NCBI GenBank assembly: GCA_964512305.1
Contig: CAZEIW010000062.1
Location: forward strand, 1-19,713
DNA from: CAZEIW01 sp964512305
GTDB taxonomy: Bacteria > Pseudomonadota > Gammaproteobacteria > Burkholderiales > Burkholderiaceae_F
Direction: 5' to 3'
DNA length: 19,713 nucleotides
Positions 8,657 to 15,829 of the stretch are shown here, piece after piece; within the stretch, counting starts at the first letter, position 1, and each line of letters begins with the position of its first letter. The notes beneath the pieces were generated by a model. That model worked only from the letters and a program-made list of their open reading frames with translations, was not told the origin of the DNA and ran no database searches. Position numbers and translations under genes: made by a program.

Positions 8657-9088
8657 TCAATGCCCGAAGGTGTCCCACAGGATCGCGGCCCAGACCCCTC
8701 CCGCGAGCAGCAGCGCCAGCATCACCGCCGCGCTGCCGAGATCCTTGGCGCGCTTGGCAAGCGGATTGATTTCGTAGCTCTGGCGGTCGATCGCGGCTTC
8801 GACCGCGGTGTTCAGGATCTCGACGATCAGCACCAGCACGACCGATCCGATCATCAGGATGCGCTCGACCAGCGTCACGGGCAGCACCAGCGCAGCCGGG
8901 GTCATGAGGCCCGCGAGGATCACCTCCTGCCGGAACGCGTCCTCGTGGTCCCAGGCGGCGAGCAGGCCGTCGAGCGAGTAGTGCAGCGCATTGACCACCC
9001 GCTGCCAGCCGCGCTTGCCTTTCAGCGCGCGGCTGTCGGCCGCGGAGATGCGCGGCGCGGGCAGCTGGGATCCGGGTTCGATGCTCAC
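8657..9088 (-). CDS. dgkA: diacylglycerol kinase (prokaryotic, membrane)
   Basis: DgkA phosphorylates diacylglycerol to phosphatidate at the inner membrane, recycling lipid released by envelope polymer synthesis. The 143-residue protein has an N-terminal amphipathic segment with KGKRGWQRVVNALHYSLDG, then AWDHEDAFRQE and TM1 (about 55-72). TM2 (about 76-93) runs into EILNTAVEAAIDR, the signature active-site motif. AKRAKDLGSAAV leads into TM3 (about 118-136). The start is uncertain. GTG 9088 gives normal length but has no Shine-Dalgarno sequence. A TATCAT box (minus strand, 9096-9101) lies 7 bases before it, which would suit a leaderless start. The frame is open further upstream, but that part is not DgkA-like. 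The gene diverges from the M14 gene. Confidence 0.88.
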   Translation of the reverse strand: MSIEPGSQLPAPRISAADSRALKGKRGWQRVVNALHYSLDGLLAAWDHEDAFRQEVILAGLMTPAALVLPVTLVERILMIGSVVLVLIVEILNTAVEAAIDRQSYEINPLAKRAKDLGSAAVMLALLLAGGVWAAILWDTFGH

Positions 9089-9162
9089 AGGCGCGATGAT
9101 AACCAAGCCCGCCGCGGGGCCGTCGGCGCGACGGTCGTCTGGCCAAGTTGCCCGCGGGCTCC

Positions 9163-9168
9163 GATAAT
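9163..9168 (+). promoter_or_regulatory. possible -10 box for the M14 peptidase gene
   Basis: GATAAT matches the sigma-70 -10 consensus at 5 of 6 bases and lies 29 bases before the ATG. No good -35 element is seen at the right distance. It lies in the short divergent region between dgkA and the peptidase gene. Confidence 0.3.
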
Positions 9169-9197
9169 CCGCCGATCTTCGTTCGGGGGAGTGTCCC

Positions 9198-10892
9198 ATG
9201 CCGCGCTTCCACCATGACCGCTTCTATCGCTACGCGGAACTGGTCGACGCGCTCAAGCAGGTGGCGGACCGGTTTCCCGGCCTGGTCGACCTGCAGATGA
9301 TCGGCACCAGTCACGAGGGTCGCGGCGTGCCGCTGGTGACGATCACCGACGCGGCCACCGGGCCGGCGGCCGATAAGCCCGCGCTCTGGGTCGACGGCAA
9401 CATCCACTCGGTCGAGGTGTCCGCCTCGACCGCCTGCCTGTACCTGATCGACTGGCTGATCGAGGGCCGGGATTCGAATCCGGACATCGCGCGCTGCCTG
9501 CGCACGCGGGCGTTCTACGTCTGCCCGCGGATCAATCCCGACGGCGCCGAATGGGCGCTCGCCGACCGGCCGAAATACGTCCGCTCGTCGACCCGCCGGT
9601 ACCCGTTCGACGAGGATCCGGTCTCGGGCCTGGTCGTCGAAGACATCGACGGCGACGGACGCGTGCTTCAGATGCGGATCGCCGATCCGAACGGCCCTTG
9701 GAAGAAGCATCCGGAGGACGGTCGCCTGATGGTCCGGCGCGAGCCGACCGATGCCGGCGGCGAGTACTACCGGGTGATGCCGGAGGGCAGGGTCGTCGAC
9801 TTCGACGGCGTGCGGATCGAGCTGGCCGGCTTCATGGGCAACGCCCAGGGGCTCGATCTGAACCGCAACTTCCCGGCCGGCTGGCGCACGGAGCCCGAGC
9901 AGGTCGGTGCCGGCCCCTATCCGACCTCGGAGCCCGAGATCCGCGCGGTCGTGGACTTCATCACACGACACCCCAACATCTGCGCCGGCACCAGCTTTCA
10001 CACCTTTTCGGGCGTGCTCCTGCGTCCGCTGTCGAGCGAGCCCGACGACAAGATGCCTCCCGAGGACCTCTGGACGTACCGGAAGATGGGCCGCAAGGGC
10101 GAGGAGTTGACCGGGTATCCGGCGATCTCGATCCACCACGACTTTGGCTACTACCCGGGCCAACACATCGGCGGCGCCTTCGACTGGCTCTACGAGCAAC
10201 TCGGCCGCTTCATGTGGACGGTCGAGCTTTGGAATCCCAGGAAGGAAGCAGGCATCGACAACCGCGAGTGGATCCACTGGTTCCGCGACCACCCCATCGA
10301 AGACGACCTGAAGATGCTGCGCTGGAGCGATGCCGAGCTCGGCGGCAAGGGCCATGTCGACTGGCGGCCCTTCGATCATCCGCAGCTCGGCAAGGTCGAG
10401 CTCGGCGGGTGGAACCGGTTCGTTGCGTTCACCAACCCGCCACCCCACCGTCTGGAGAGCGAGGTCGCGCGCTTCGCGCCATGGCTGCTATGGCAGGCGC
10501 TGATCTCGCCCAGGCTCGAGCTCCACTCGATCGAGGCCACGGCTGCGGGCGCCGGCGTCTGGCGGGTGCGCGTCGTGGTGCACAACTCGGGATGGCTTCC
10601 GACCTACGTGACCAAGCTTTCGCTGCAGCGCCAGTTGATGCGCGGCGTCCTGGCCGAGATCTCGCTGCCCGATGGTGCGCAGCTGATCGCCGGCAGGCGG
10701 CGCGAAGCGCTCGGCGAGCTCGAAGGCTGGGCGTACCGGCACACCGGCGTCAGCTTCTGGCCCGATCGCCGCCCGACCGACGACCGGGCACATGTCGACT
10801 GGACCTTGCGCGCGCCCGCCGGCGCGACGGTGGCGGTGGAGGTCTGGCACGAGCGCGCCGGGCGCGTGCGCGCCAGCGTCACGCTCGGCTGA
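9198..10892 (+). CDS. M14-family zinc carboxypeptidase-like metallopeptidase
   Basis: This 564-residue protein has the funnelin fold signature. The first zinc motif is DGNIHSVEVS (H70, E73), the substrate-carboxylate Asn-Arg pair is in GLDLNRNFP (N222, R223), the third zinc ligand is in SFHTFSG (H268), and the catalytic Glu is in WTVELWNP (E343). All key residues are present, so it should be active. No signal peptide is visible, so it appears cytoplasmic. Two unusual parts are an insert at about 135-205 with the loop EDIDGDGRV, which resembles a calcium-binding loop, and a C-terminal beta-rich domain (about 415-564). The start has GGGGGAG 6 bases upstream. The gene lies between dgkA (divergent) and the REP cluster. 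M14 enzymes remove C-terminal residues from peptides or act on peptidoglycan peptides or peptide-like amides; the substrate is unknown. Confidence 0.9.
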   Translation: MPRFHHDRFYRYAELVDALKQVADRFPGLVDLQMIGTSHEGRGVPLVTITDAATGPAADKPALWVDGNIHSVEVSASTACLYLIDWLIEGRDSNPDIARCLRTRAFYVCPRINPDGAEWALADRPKYVRSSTRRYPFDEDPVSGLVVEDIDGDGRVLQMRIADPNGPWKKHPEDGRLMVRREPTDAGGEYYRVMPEGRVVDFDGVRIELAGFMGNAQGLDLNRNFPAGWRTEPEQVGAGPYPTSEPEIRAVVDFITRHPNICAGTSFHTFSGVLLRPLSSEPDDKMPPEDLWTYRKMGRKGEELTGYPAISIHHDFGYYPGQHIGGAFDWLYEQLGRFMWTVELWNPRKEAGIDNREWIHWFRDHPIEDDLKMLRWSDAELGGKGHVDWRPFDHPQLGKVELGGWNRFVAFTNPPPHRLESEVARFAPWLLWQALISPRLELHSIEATAAGAGVWRVRVVVHNSGWLPTYVTKLSLQRQLMRGVLAEISLPDGAQLIAGRRREALGELEGWAYRHTGVSFWPDRRPTDDRAHVDWTLRAPAGATVAVEVWHERAGRVRASVTLG

Positions 10893-10898
10893 CATGAC

Positions 10899-11042
10899 TC
10901 CCCTCTCCCGCGAAGCGGGAGAGGGGTGGGGGTGAGGGTGGGAAGCGCAGCCTAGGCGCGCGCCCTCACCCCGGCCCTCTCCCGCTGGCGCGGGAGAGGG
11001 GGAACTTTGACGACCCCTCTCCCGCTCCGCGGGAGAGGGGAG
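10899..11042. repeat. cluster of three REP-type palindromes
   Basis: Three copies of a palindrome with core CCCTCTCCCGC and its reverse complement are seen. Unit A (10899-10937) has a GAA loop and a trailing TGGGGGTGAGGGTGGGA arm. Unit B (10963-11002) is in the opposite orientation, with CCCTCACCCCGGCC leading into the core. Unit C (11014-11042) is a bare core. A and B form an inverted pair, as in a BIME. The cluster fills the gap between two convergent genes, where REPs are usually found, and its strong hairpins could stop transcription or protect 3' ends. More copies lie at 19553-19587 and 19695-19713. No REP-associated (RAYT) transposase is present in the window. Confidence 0.9.
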
Positions 11043-11049
11043 TCTCAGT

Positions 11050-12114
11050 TCAGTGCACGTGCTGCGCCAGTTCGCCGGCGCGGTAGCGATGCGCCATCTT
11101 CTCCAGCGGCAGGGGCAGCAGCCTGGACGCCTGGCCGTTGCAGCCGAACTCCAGGTAGCGCTGCTTGCAGATGACCTTGGTCGCCTCGCGCGCCGGCTTC
11201 AGGAATTCGCGCGGATCGAACTTCGAGGGATTCTCGGCCAGAAACTTGCGCACCGCGGCGGTCATCGCGAGCCGGATGTCGGTGTCGATGTTGACCTTGC
11301 GCACGCCGAACTTGATCGCTTCCTGGATCTCCTCGACCGGCACGCCGTAGGTTTCCTTCATCTGGCCGCCATACTGGCGGATCAGCTCGAGCAGATCCTG
11401 CGGCACGCTCGACGAGCCGTGCATCACGAGGTGCGTGTTGGGGATGCGCGTGTGGATCTGCTTGATGCGATCGATCGCGAGGATGTCGCCCGTCGGCTTG
11501 CGCGAGAACTTGTAGGCCCCGTGCGAGGTGCCGATCGCGATCGCGAGCGCGTCGAGCTGCGTGCGGCGCACGAAGTCGGCCGCCTGGTCGGGGTCGGTCA
11601 ACAGCATGTCGCGCGTCATCTTGCCTTCCGCCCCGTGCCCGTCCTCCTTGTCGCCCTCCATCGTCTCGAGCGATCCGAGGCAGCCGAGCTCGCCTTCCAC
11701 GCTGACGCCGAGCGCGTGCGCCTGGTCGACCACCTTCTTCGTGACCTGCCAGTTGTAGTCGTAGTCGGCGACGCTCTTGCCGTCCTCCCTGAGCGAGCCG
11801 TCCATCATCACGGACGAGAACCCGAGCTTGATCGCCGATTCGCACACCGCCGGCGACTGGCCGTGGTCCTGGTGCATCGCGATCGGAATGCGCGGATAGG
11901 TTTCGATGGCGGCCTGGATCAGGTGCCGCAGGAAATGCTCGCCCGTGTACTTACGCGCGCCCGCCGACGCCTGCATGATCACGGGCGCGTCGACCTCGGA
12001 CGCGGCTTCCATGATCGCCTGCACCTGCTCGAGATTGTTGACGTTGAACGCCGGAACGCCGTACGAATTCTCCGCTGCGTGATCCAACAGCTGCCGCATC
12101 GAAACCAATGCCAT
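11050..12114 (-). CDS. fba: class II fructose-1,6-bisphosphate aldolase (Calvin-cycle subtype)
   Basis: This enzyme splits fructose 1,6-bisphosphate into DHAP and glyceraldehyde 3-phosphate, and makes it in gluconeogenesis. The 354-residue protein has the class II zinc-enzyme motifs: NVNNLEQVQAIMEAA, MHQDHGQS with catalytic D83 and zinc ligand H84, VSVEGELGCLG (about 138-147), IGTSHGAYK with zinc ligand H198, and MHGSSSVP with H232. NIDTDIRLA follows as part of the phosphate-binding end. The long insert with EGDKEDGHGAEGK and the overall length fit the CbbA-like subtype found in betaproteobacteria. GGAGGAG lies 4 bases before the ATG. It is 51 bases after the S41 gene and converges with the M14 gene across the REP cluster. 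Confidence 0.97.
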   Translation of the reverse strand: MALVSMRQLLDHAAENSYGVPAFNVNNLEQVQAIMEAASEVDAPVIMQASAGARKYTGEHFLRHLIQAAIETYPRIPIAMHQDHGQSPAVCESAIKLGFSSVMMDGSLREDGKSVADYDYNWQVTKKVVDQAHALGVSVEGELGCLGSLETMEGDKEDGHGAEGKMTRDMLLTDPDQAADFVRRTQLDALAIAIGTSHGAYKFSRKPTGDILAIDRIKQIHTRIPNTHLVMHGSSSVPQDLLELIRQYGGQMKETYGVPVEEIQEAIKFGVRKVNIDTDIRLAMTAAVRKFLAENPSKFDPREFLKPAREATKVICKQRYLEFGCNGQASRLLPLPLEKMAHRYRAGELAQHVH

Positions 12115-12165
12115 GACACTCCTCCAAAGCCGGATTGAAGAAAATCGTTTCCCGCGGCGATTCTA

Positions 12166-13653
12166 CTAGTCGGCCCCGTGGTCGCGCGGCTGCACTCCCG
12201 GCTGCAGTCCCGTTCTTGCGGCGCGGAACGCGGCCTGCCTCAGCGCCTCCGCGAGCGCCGGGTCGCGGCCCGCGCGCAGATCGTCGAGCGTCGGCCGAGC
12301 CGCCACATCCGGCGTCAGAGGGGCGCCCTCGATCCGGGTGCCGCGCGCGCTGACGAACGCGGTCTCGGAGATCCGCAAGGCGCCGTCGAGCGGCAGGATC
12401 GATTCGCGCCGCACCGCCACGCCACACCCGCAGGTCGGCTCCCCGACCAGCGGCGCGCCGCGCTGCTCGGCAAGCGTCAGCGCCAGGAGCTCGGCCGCGC
12501 TCGCGGTGCGCGCGTCCACCAGCACCGCAAGCGGCTGCCGCAGGGGCACGTCGCCCGCTCGCGGCCCGATCCGGATCGGCGTGATCCGCTGCGAGACGGC
12601 ACCCGGCTCGTAGCGCGAGATCGCCCGCATCACCAGCCGTTCGTCGGGCAGCAGCCGCGCGGCCACGCTGCGATAGACGTCGAACGAGCCGCCCGGATTG
12701 CCGCGCAGGTCGATCACGATCGCGGTTGCAGCGGCGCACTGGTCGAGCGCGCGCTCCAGCTCGTCGAGCAGCGTGGCCTGGAAACGGTCGATTCGCAGCA
12801 CGACCAGTCCCGTGCCGTAGTGCCGCAACTCGACCCGTGCTGCCGTGACGCGCTCCCTCGGGGTCAGCGCCAGATCGAGCTCGACCCCGGCGAGCTCGAC
12901 CCCGGCGAGCGCAGCCTCGGCCGTCGAGCCGCTCGCGCGGCGCGCGATCAGGAGCCTGACCGGATCGACAGCCGCGCCGTCATGTGCCTGCAACATGCCG
13001 AGCGCCGCGCGAAGCCGCCGCGCGCCGGCCGCCGGCTGGGCGCCGGGGGCACGCGGGCGCAAGGGCGGCGGGTCGATCGATCGCCCCGCGTCGAGCGCCG
13101 TATCGGCGTCGAGCGGCCGGCCATCGATCCGCTCGATGACATCGCCGGGGAGCAGTCCCGCACGCTGCGCCGGCGAGTCCGCCTCGACGTCGCTGACGGC
13201 GACCCGGTCGTCGACCACCGACAGCGTGGCGCCGATGCCGAACGCCGCCCCGCGGCGGAGCCGGTCGGCCTCCACCGGCGTCAGCACCGCCGTGTGCGAA
13301 TCACCCAGCTCGCCGGCCGCGGCCTTCAGTTCCCGGTAGACCTCGGCGTCGCTGGCGGCGGCCTCGATCCGGGTGCGCGCGCGCCGCATCACGGCCGTCC
13401 AGTCGACGCCGTTGAGCGCCGGGTCGTAGTAGCGGTCCCGGATGAGGCCGAGGACGGCGTCGGCAAGCTCCGCGCGCTTCTGCGCCGATGCGAGCGGCCG
13501 GCTCAAGCCGCGCTCCGACAGCGCGGCCGCGTTCGCGGGCCGTCCCGGCGGCCCCGGGTCGACCAGAACCCGCTCCGGCAGCGCGGTGCAGCCGAACAGC
13601 GCCGCCGCACCGCAGATCGCCCCGGCGAGTCGGGCGCGCAGGCGCGGAATCAG
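12166..13653 (-). CDS. S41-family (CTP-like) peptidase, predicted lipoprotein, with Cys at the Lys position
   Basis: Counting from the ATT at 13650, it has 494 residues. An Arg-rich start (RLRAR) and hydrophobic run end in LFGC, a plausible lipobox with Cys 21. A helical domain with RDRYYDP (about 71-77) follows, then a PDZ-like domain (about 135-240; AGLLPGDVIERIDGR). The S41 core has VIDLRGNPGGSFD (about 312-324), DARTASAAELLAL with the expected nucleophile S384, and GEPTCGCGV. In CTP peptidases the last motif is normally TFGKG, whose Lys is the general base; here it is Cys (C409), exactly 25 residues after S384. The start is not settled. No ATG, GTG or TTG is in frame between the pgk stop and the lipobox. 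I placed it at a CTG (13653); the adjacent ATT has GAGG 7 bases upstream. It lies directly after pgk. Confidence 0.8.
   Translation of the reverse strand: MIPRLRARLAGAICGAAALFGCTALPERVLVDPGPPGRPANAAALSERGLSRPLASAQKRAELADAVLGLIRDRYYDPALNGVDWTAVMRRARTRIEAAASDAEVYRELKAAAGELGDSHTAVLTPVEADRLRRGAAFGIGATLSVVDDRVAVSDVEADSPAQRAGLLPGDVIERIDGRPLDADTALDAGRSIDPPPLRPRAPGAQPAAGARRLRAALGMLQAHDGAAVDPVRLLIARRASGSTAEAALAGVELAGVELDLALTPRERVTAARVELRHYGTGLVVLRIDRFQATLLDELERALDQCAAATAIVIDLRGNPGGSFDVYRSVAARLLPDERLVMRAISRYEPGAVSQRITPIRIGPRAGDVPLRQPLAVLVDARTASAAELLALTLAEQRGAPLVGEPTCGCGVAVRRESILPLDGALRISETAFVSARGTRIEGAPLTPDVAARPTLDDLRAGRDPALAEALRQAAFRAARTGLQPGVQPRDHGAD
12877..12906. repeat. perfect 15-bp tandem duplication inside the S41 gene
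   Basis: GAGCTCGACCCCGGC occurs twice head to tail at 12877-12891 and 12892-12906. In the protein it repeats five residues (AGVELAGVEL, about 249-258) in the region between the PDZ-like part and the S41 core. It keeps the frame and looks like a recent slippage or a tolerated linker repeat. Confidence 0.85.
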
Positions 13654-13723
13654 CCGTCCTCGCCGGCGCGACCGCTGCCGCCCGCTCGCGGCGCGGGCGA
13701 TGCGGCCATGCGGCGGCAGCGCG

Positions 13724-14932
13724 TCACTGCGCCGACGCTGCGCGCTGTTCCAGCACGGCGACCGCCGGCAGCGTCTTGCCCTCGAGGAACTCGAGGAACG
13801 CCCCGCCACCGGTCGAGATGTAGCTGACGCGGTCGGCGATGCCGTACTTGGCGATCGCGGCCAGCGTGTCGCCGCCGCCGGCGATCGAGAACGCGCCGCG
13901 GGCGGTGGCGCTCGCGATCGCCAGCGCGAGATCGTGCGTGCCCTGGGCGAAGGCGTCGAACTCGAACACGCCGAGCGGGCCGTTCCAGATGATCGTGCCG
14001 GCTTCGTTGATCACGTGCGCCAGGTGCGACGACGTCTGCGGGCCGATATCGAGAATCATTTCGCCCGGCCGCACGTCGTCCGCGCGGCGCAGCGTCGGCG
14101 TCGCGGTGGCGGCGAACTCGGTCGCCACGACGACGTCCATCGGCAGCGGGAGCGTCGCGCCCTTCTGCTGCAGCGTGGCGATCACCTTCTTGCACTCCGG
14201 CACCAGGGCGGCCTCGGCCAGCGACTTGCCGATCGGGATCCCGGCGGCGAGCAGGAACGTGTTGGCGATCCCGCCGCCGACGATCAGGCGGTCGACCTTC
14301 TGCGCCAGGTTGTTCAGGATCGTGAGCTTGGTCGATACCTTGGAGCCGGCGACGATCGCCACCAGCGGCCGCTTGGGCTGGCCGAGCGCCCGCCCGAGCG
14401 CGTCGATCTCGGCGGCAAGCAGCGGGCCGGCGCAGGCGATCGGCGCGAACCTGGCGATCCCGTGCGTGGTCGCCTCGGCGCGGTGCGAGGTGCCGAACGC
14501 GTCGTTGACGTAGATGTCGCACAGGGCCGCCATCTTGCGCGCCAGCTCCTCGCTGTCCTTCTTCTCGCCCTTGTTGACGCGGCAGTTCTCCAGCAGCACC
14601 AGTTCGCCCGGCGCGACCCGCACGCCGTCGACCCAGTTGACCGCAAGGGGCACCGGGCGGCCCAGCAGCTCGCCCAGCCGCGCGGCCACCGGCGCCAGCG
14701 AGTCCTGGGGCTTGAATTCGCCCTCGGTCGGGCGGCCCAGGTGCGAGGTCACCATCACCGCGGCACCGGCGTCGAGCGCCATTTTGATCGCGGGCACCGA
14801 GGCGCGGATCCGCGTGTCCTCGGTGATGTTGCCCGCATCGTCCTGCGGAACGTTCAGATCGGAACGGATGAATACGCGCTTGCCGCGCAACGCTCCCTTT
14901 TTGCAGAGCGATTCGAGCGTGAGGACTGTCAT
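13724..14932 (-). CDS. pgk: phosphoglycerate kinase
   Basis: Pgk transfers phosphate from 1,3-bisphosphoglycerate to ADP in glycolysis, or the reverse in gluconeogenesis. The 402-residue protein has the family's normal length. The N-domain includes VFIRSDLNVPQ (about 20-30), TSHLGRPTEG (about 62-71), LLENCRVNKGEKK and YVNDAFGTSHRAEATTHGI. The C-domain holds the nucleotide-binding GSKVSTKLTILNNL (about 196-209), VGGGIANTFLLA and the C-terminal STGGGAFLEFLEGK. It starts with MTVLTLESL. It is transcribed toward the S41 gene and fba. It diverges from the rhombosortase gene, with a perfect TATAAT about 130 bases upstream and a leader hairpin between. Confidence 0.97.
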   Translation of the reverse strand: MTVLTLESLCKKGALRGKRVFIRSDLNVPQDDAGNITEDTRIRASVPAIKMALDAGAAVMVTSHLGRPTEGEFKPQDSLAPVAARLGELLGRPVPLAVNWVDGVRVAPGELVLLENCRVNKGEKKDSEELARKMAALCDIYVNDAFGTSHRAEATTHGIARFAPIACAGPLLAAEIDALGRALGQPKRPLVAIVAGSKVSTKLTILNNLAQKVDRLIVGGGIANTFLLAAGIPIGKSLAEAALVPECKKVIATLQQKGATLPLPMDVVVATEFAATATPTLRRADDVRPGEMILDIGPQTSSHLAHVINEAGTIIWNGPLGVFEFDAFAQGTHDLALAIASATARGAFSIAGGGDTLAAIAKYGIADRVSYISTGGGAFLEFLEGKTLPAVAVLEQRAASAQ

Positions 14933-14985
14933 CGGAGGCTGCCGTCGTCGAGTCAAGGGAAACCGGCGTGGCGCGCCCGCGGCGG

Positions 14986-15023
14986 GCCGCGGTCGGGAGT
15001 CGGGTACGACTCCGTGCCGCGGC
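14986..15023. promoter_or_regulatory. large stem-loop in the pgk leader
   Basis: GGAGTCG (14996-15002) and CGACTCC (15007-15013) form a perfect 7-bp stem with a 4-base loop. This sits inside a 7-bp outer stem (14986-14992 with 15017-15023, CCGCGG core) across a symmetric 3x3 internal loop. If the TATAAT at 15059-15064 is the pgk promoter, the structure lies in the pgk 5' UTR about 55 bases before the ATG. No T-run follows. Its role is unknown. Confidence 0.45.
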
Positions 15024-15058
15024 TTCTTCTCCGGTCCCGGGGCGCGATCGGAAGCGGC

Positions 15059-15064
15059 ATTATA
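15059..15064 (-). promoter_or_regulatory. probable -10 box for pgk
   Basis: On the minus strand the sequence reads TATAAT, a perfect -10 hexamer and rare in this GC-rich DNA. No TTGACA-like -35 is visible 16-18 bases upstream, so an activator may be involved, or the match is incidental. Transcription from it would give a pgk leader of about 120 bases. Confidence 0.45.
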
Positions 15065-15070
15065 GAAGGC

Positions 15071-15736
15071 GTGACGCCGTCCGCCGCGATCGGTTCCATG
15101 CTGCACCGCCTGCGCGAATTCGCGCCGGCGGAACGGCTCGCGCTCGCGGGTGCCGCGTTGGTGCTGGCGCTGCAGGCCGCGGGCGCGGGTGGCGCGCTCG
15201 AATACCGGCGTTCCCAGCTGTGGCGGGAGCCGTGGCGCCTGCTCGGTGCCCACCTGGTGCACGTGAATGCGCGCCACGCGCTGATCAATGCGGCCGCCTG
15301 GTTCGTCGTCGCGCGCGTCTTTGCGCCCGAGCTTGGCGTGCGCCGCCAGCTGGCGATCGCGGGCGCCGCGGCGGCCGCCATCAGCGCCGCGCTCTGGGCG
15401 GCATATCCGGAGGTCGAGTGGTATCGCGGCCTGTCGGGCGTGCTCCATGCGTTGTTCCTGGCCGGCGCAACCCTGTGGCTGGGCCGCGCCTGGGGGCCGC
15501 CCGCCGCCGCGCGCGCCGCAACCCCCGGCCGGCGCCTGCGCGAGATGGCGCTGCCGGCCGCGCTGTTCGCGGGCGCCTGGCTCAAGATCGCCATCGAGCA
15601 GCGCGCGCCGGGGTCGATCGTCGGCGGCGGCTGGCTCGGGCTCGACGTCGTGACGCCCGCGCACCTTGTGGGCGGCGCGGTCGGCACCACGTGGGGCATC
15701 GCCGCGGTGCTGTGGCGCCGGGGCGGCCGGCCATAG
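15071..15736 (+). CDS. rrtA: rhombosortase-type rhomboid intramembrane serine protease
   Basis: The protein has 221 residues from the GTG at 15071, or 212 from the ATG at 15098; neither start has a good Shine-Dalgarno sequence. It is a compact membrane protein with about six hydrophobic segments. Counting from the ATG, it has HLVHVNARHALIN (rhomboid-like His/Asn in TM2, about 52-64), WYRGLSGVLHALFL with the nucleophile S113 in the GLSG motif, and TPAHLVGGAVGT with the catalytic H189. The W-Y-R-G-L-S-G-x-L-H form is the hallmark of rhombosortases, which process proteins bearing a C-terminal GlyGly-CTERM sorting signal. No GlyGly-CTERM protein is encoded in this window. It lies between gap (convergent) and pgk (divergent), an unusual place among glycolytic genes. 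Confidence 0.85.
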   Translation: MTPSAAIGSMLHRLREFAPAERLALAGAALVLALQAAGAGGALEYRRSQLWREPWRLLGAHLVHVNARHALINAAAWFVVARVFAPELGVRRQLAIAGAAAAAISAALWAAYPEVEWYRGLSGVLHALFLAGATLWLGRAWGPPAAARAATPGRRLREMALPAALFAGAWLKIAIEQRAPGSIVGGGWLGLDVVTPAHLVGGAVGTTWGIAAVLWRRGGRP

Positions 15737-15772
15737 CCCGCGCGCGCGGGCGCGCGGCCGCGGCGGGCGGCC

Positions 15773-15804
15773 AAAAAAAAAGCCGCGCGGACCGGCGCGG
15801 CCTT
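15773..15804 (-). terminator. rho-independent terminator of gap
   Basis: On the minus strand, GCCGCGC pairs with GCGCGGC across a 6-base loop, followed by a run of nine T. On the plus strand these are 15795-15801, 15782-15788 and the A-run 15773-15781. It begins about 25 bases after the gap stop, in the right orientation for gap. The A-run is on the wrong side to end the convergent rrtA transcript. Confidence 0.92.
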
Positions 15805-15829
15805 CGTTGCCCGGCACCCGGGCGGGCGC

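Noticed and set aside
10899..11042. Possible CRISPR array
   Set aside because: The repeated units are palindromic cores in both orientations with unequal spacing and no unique spacers of constant size; they match REP elements.
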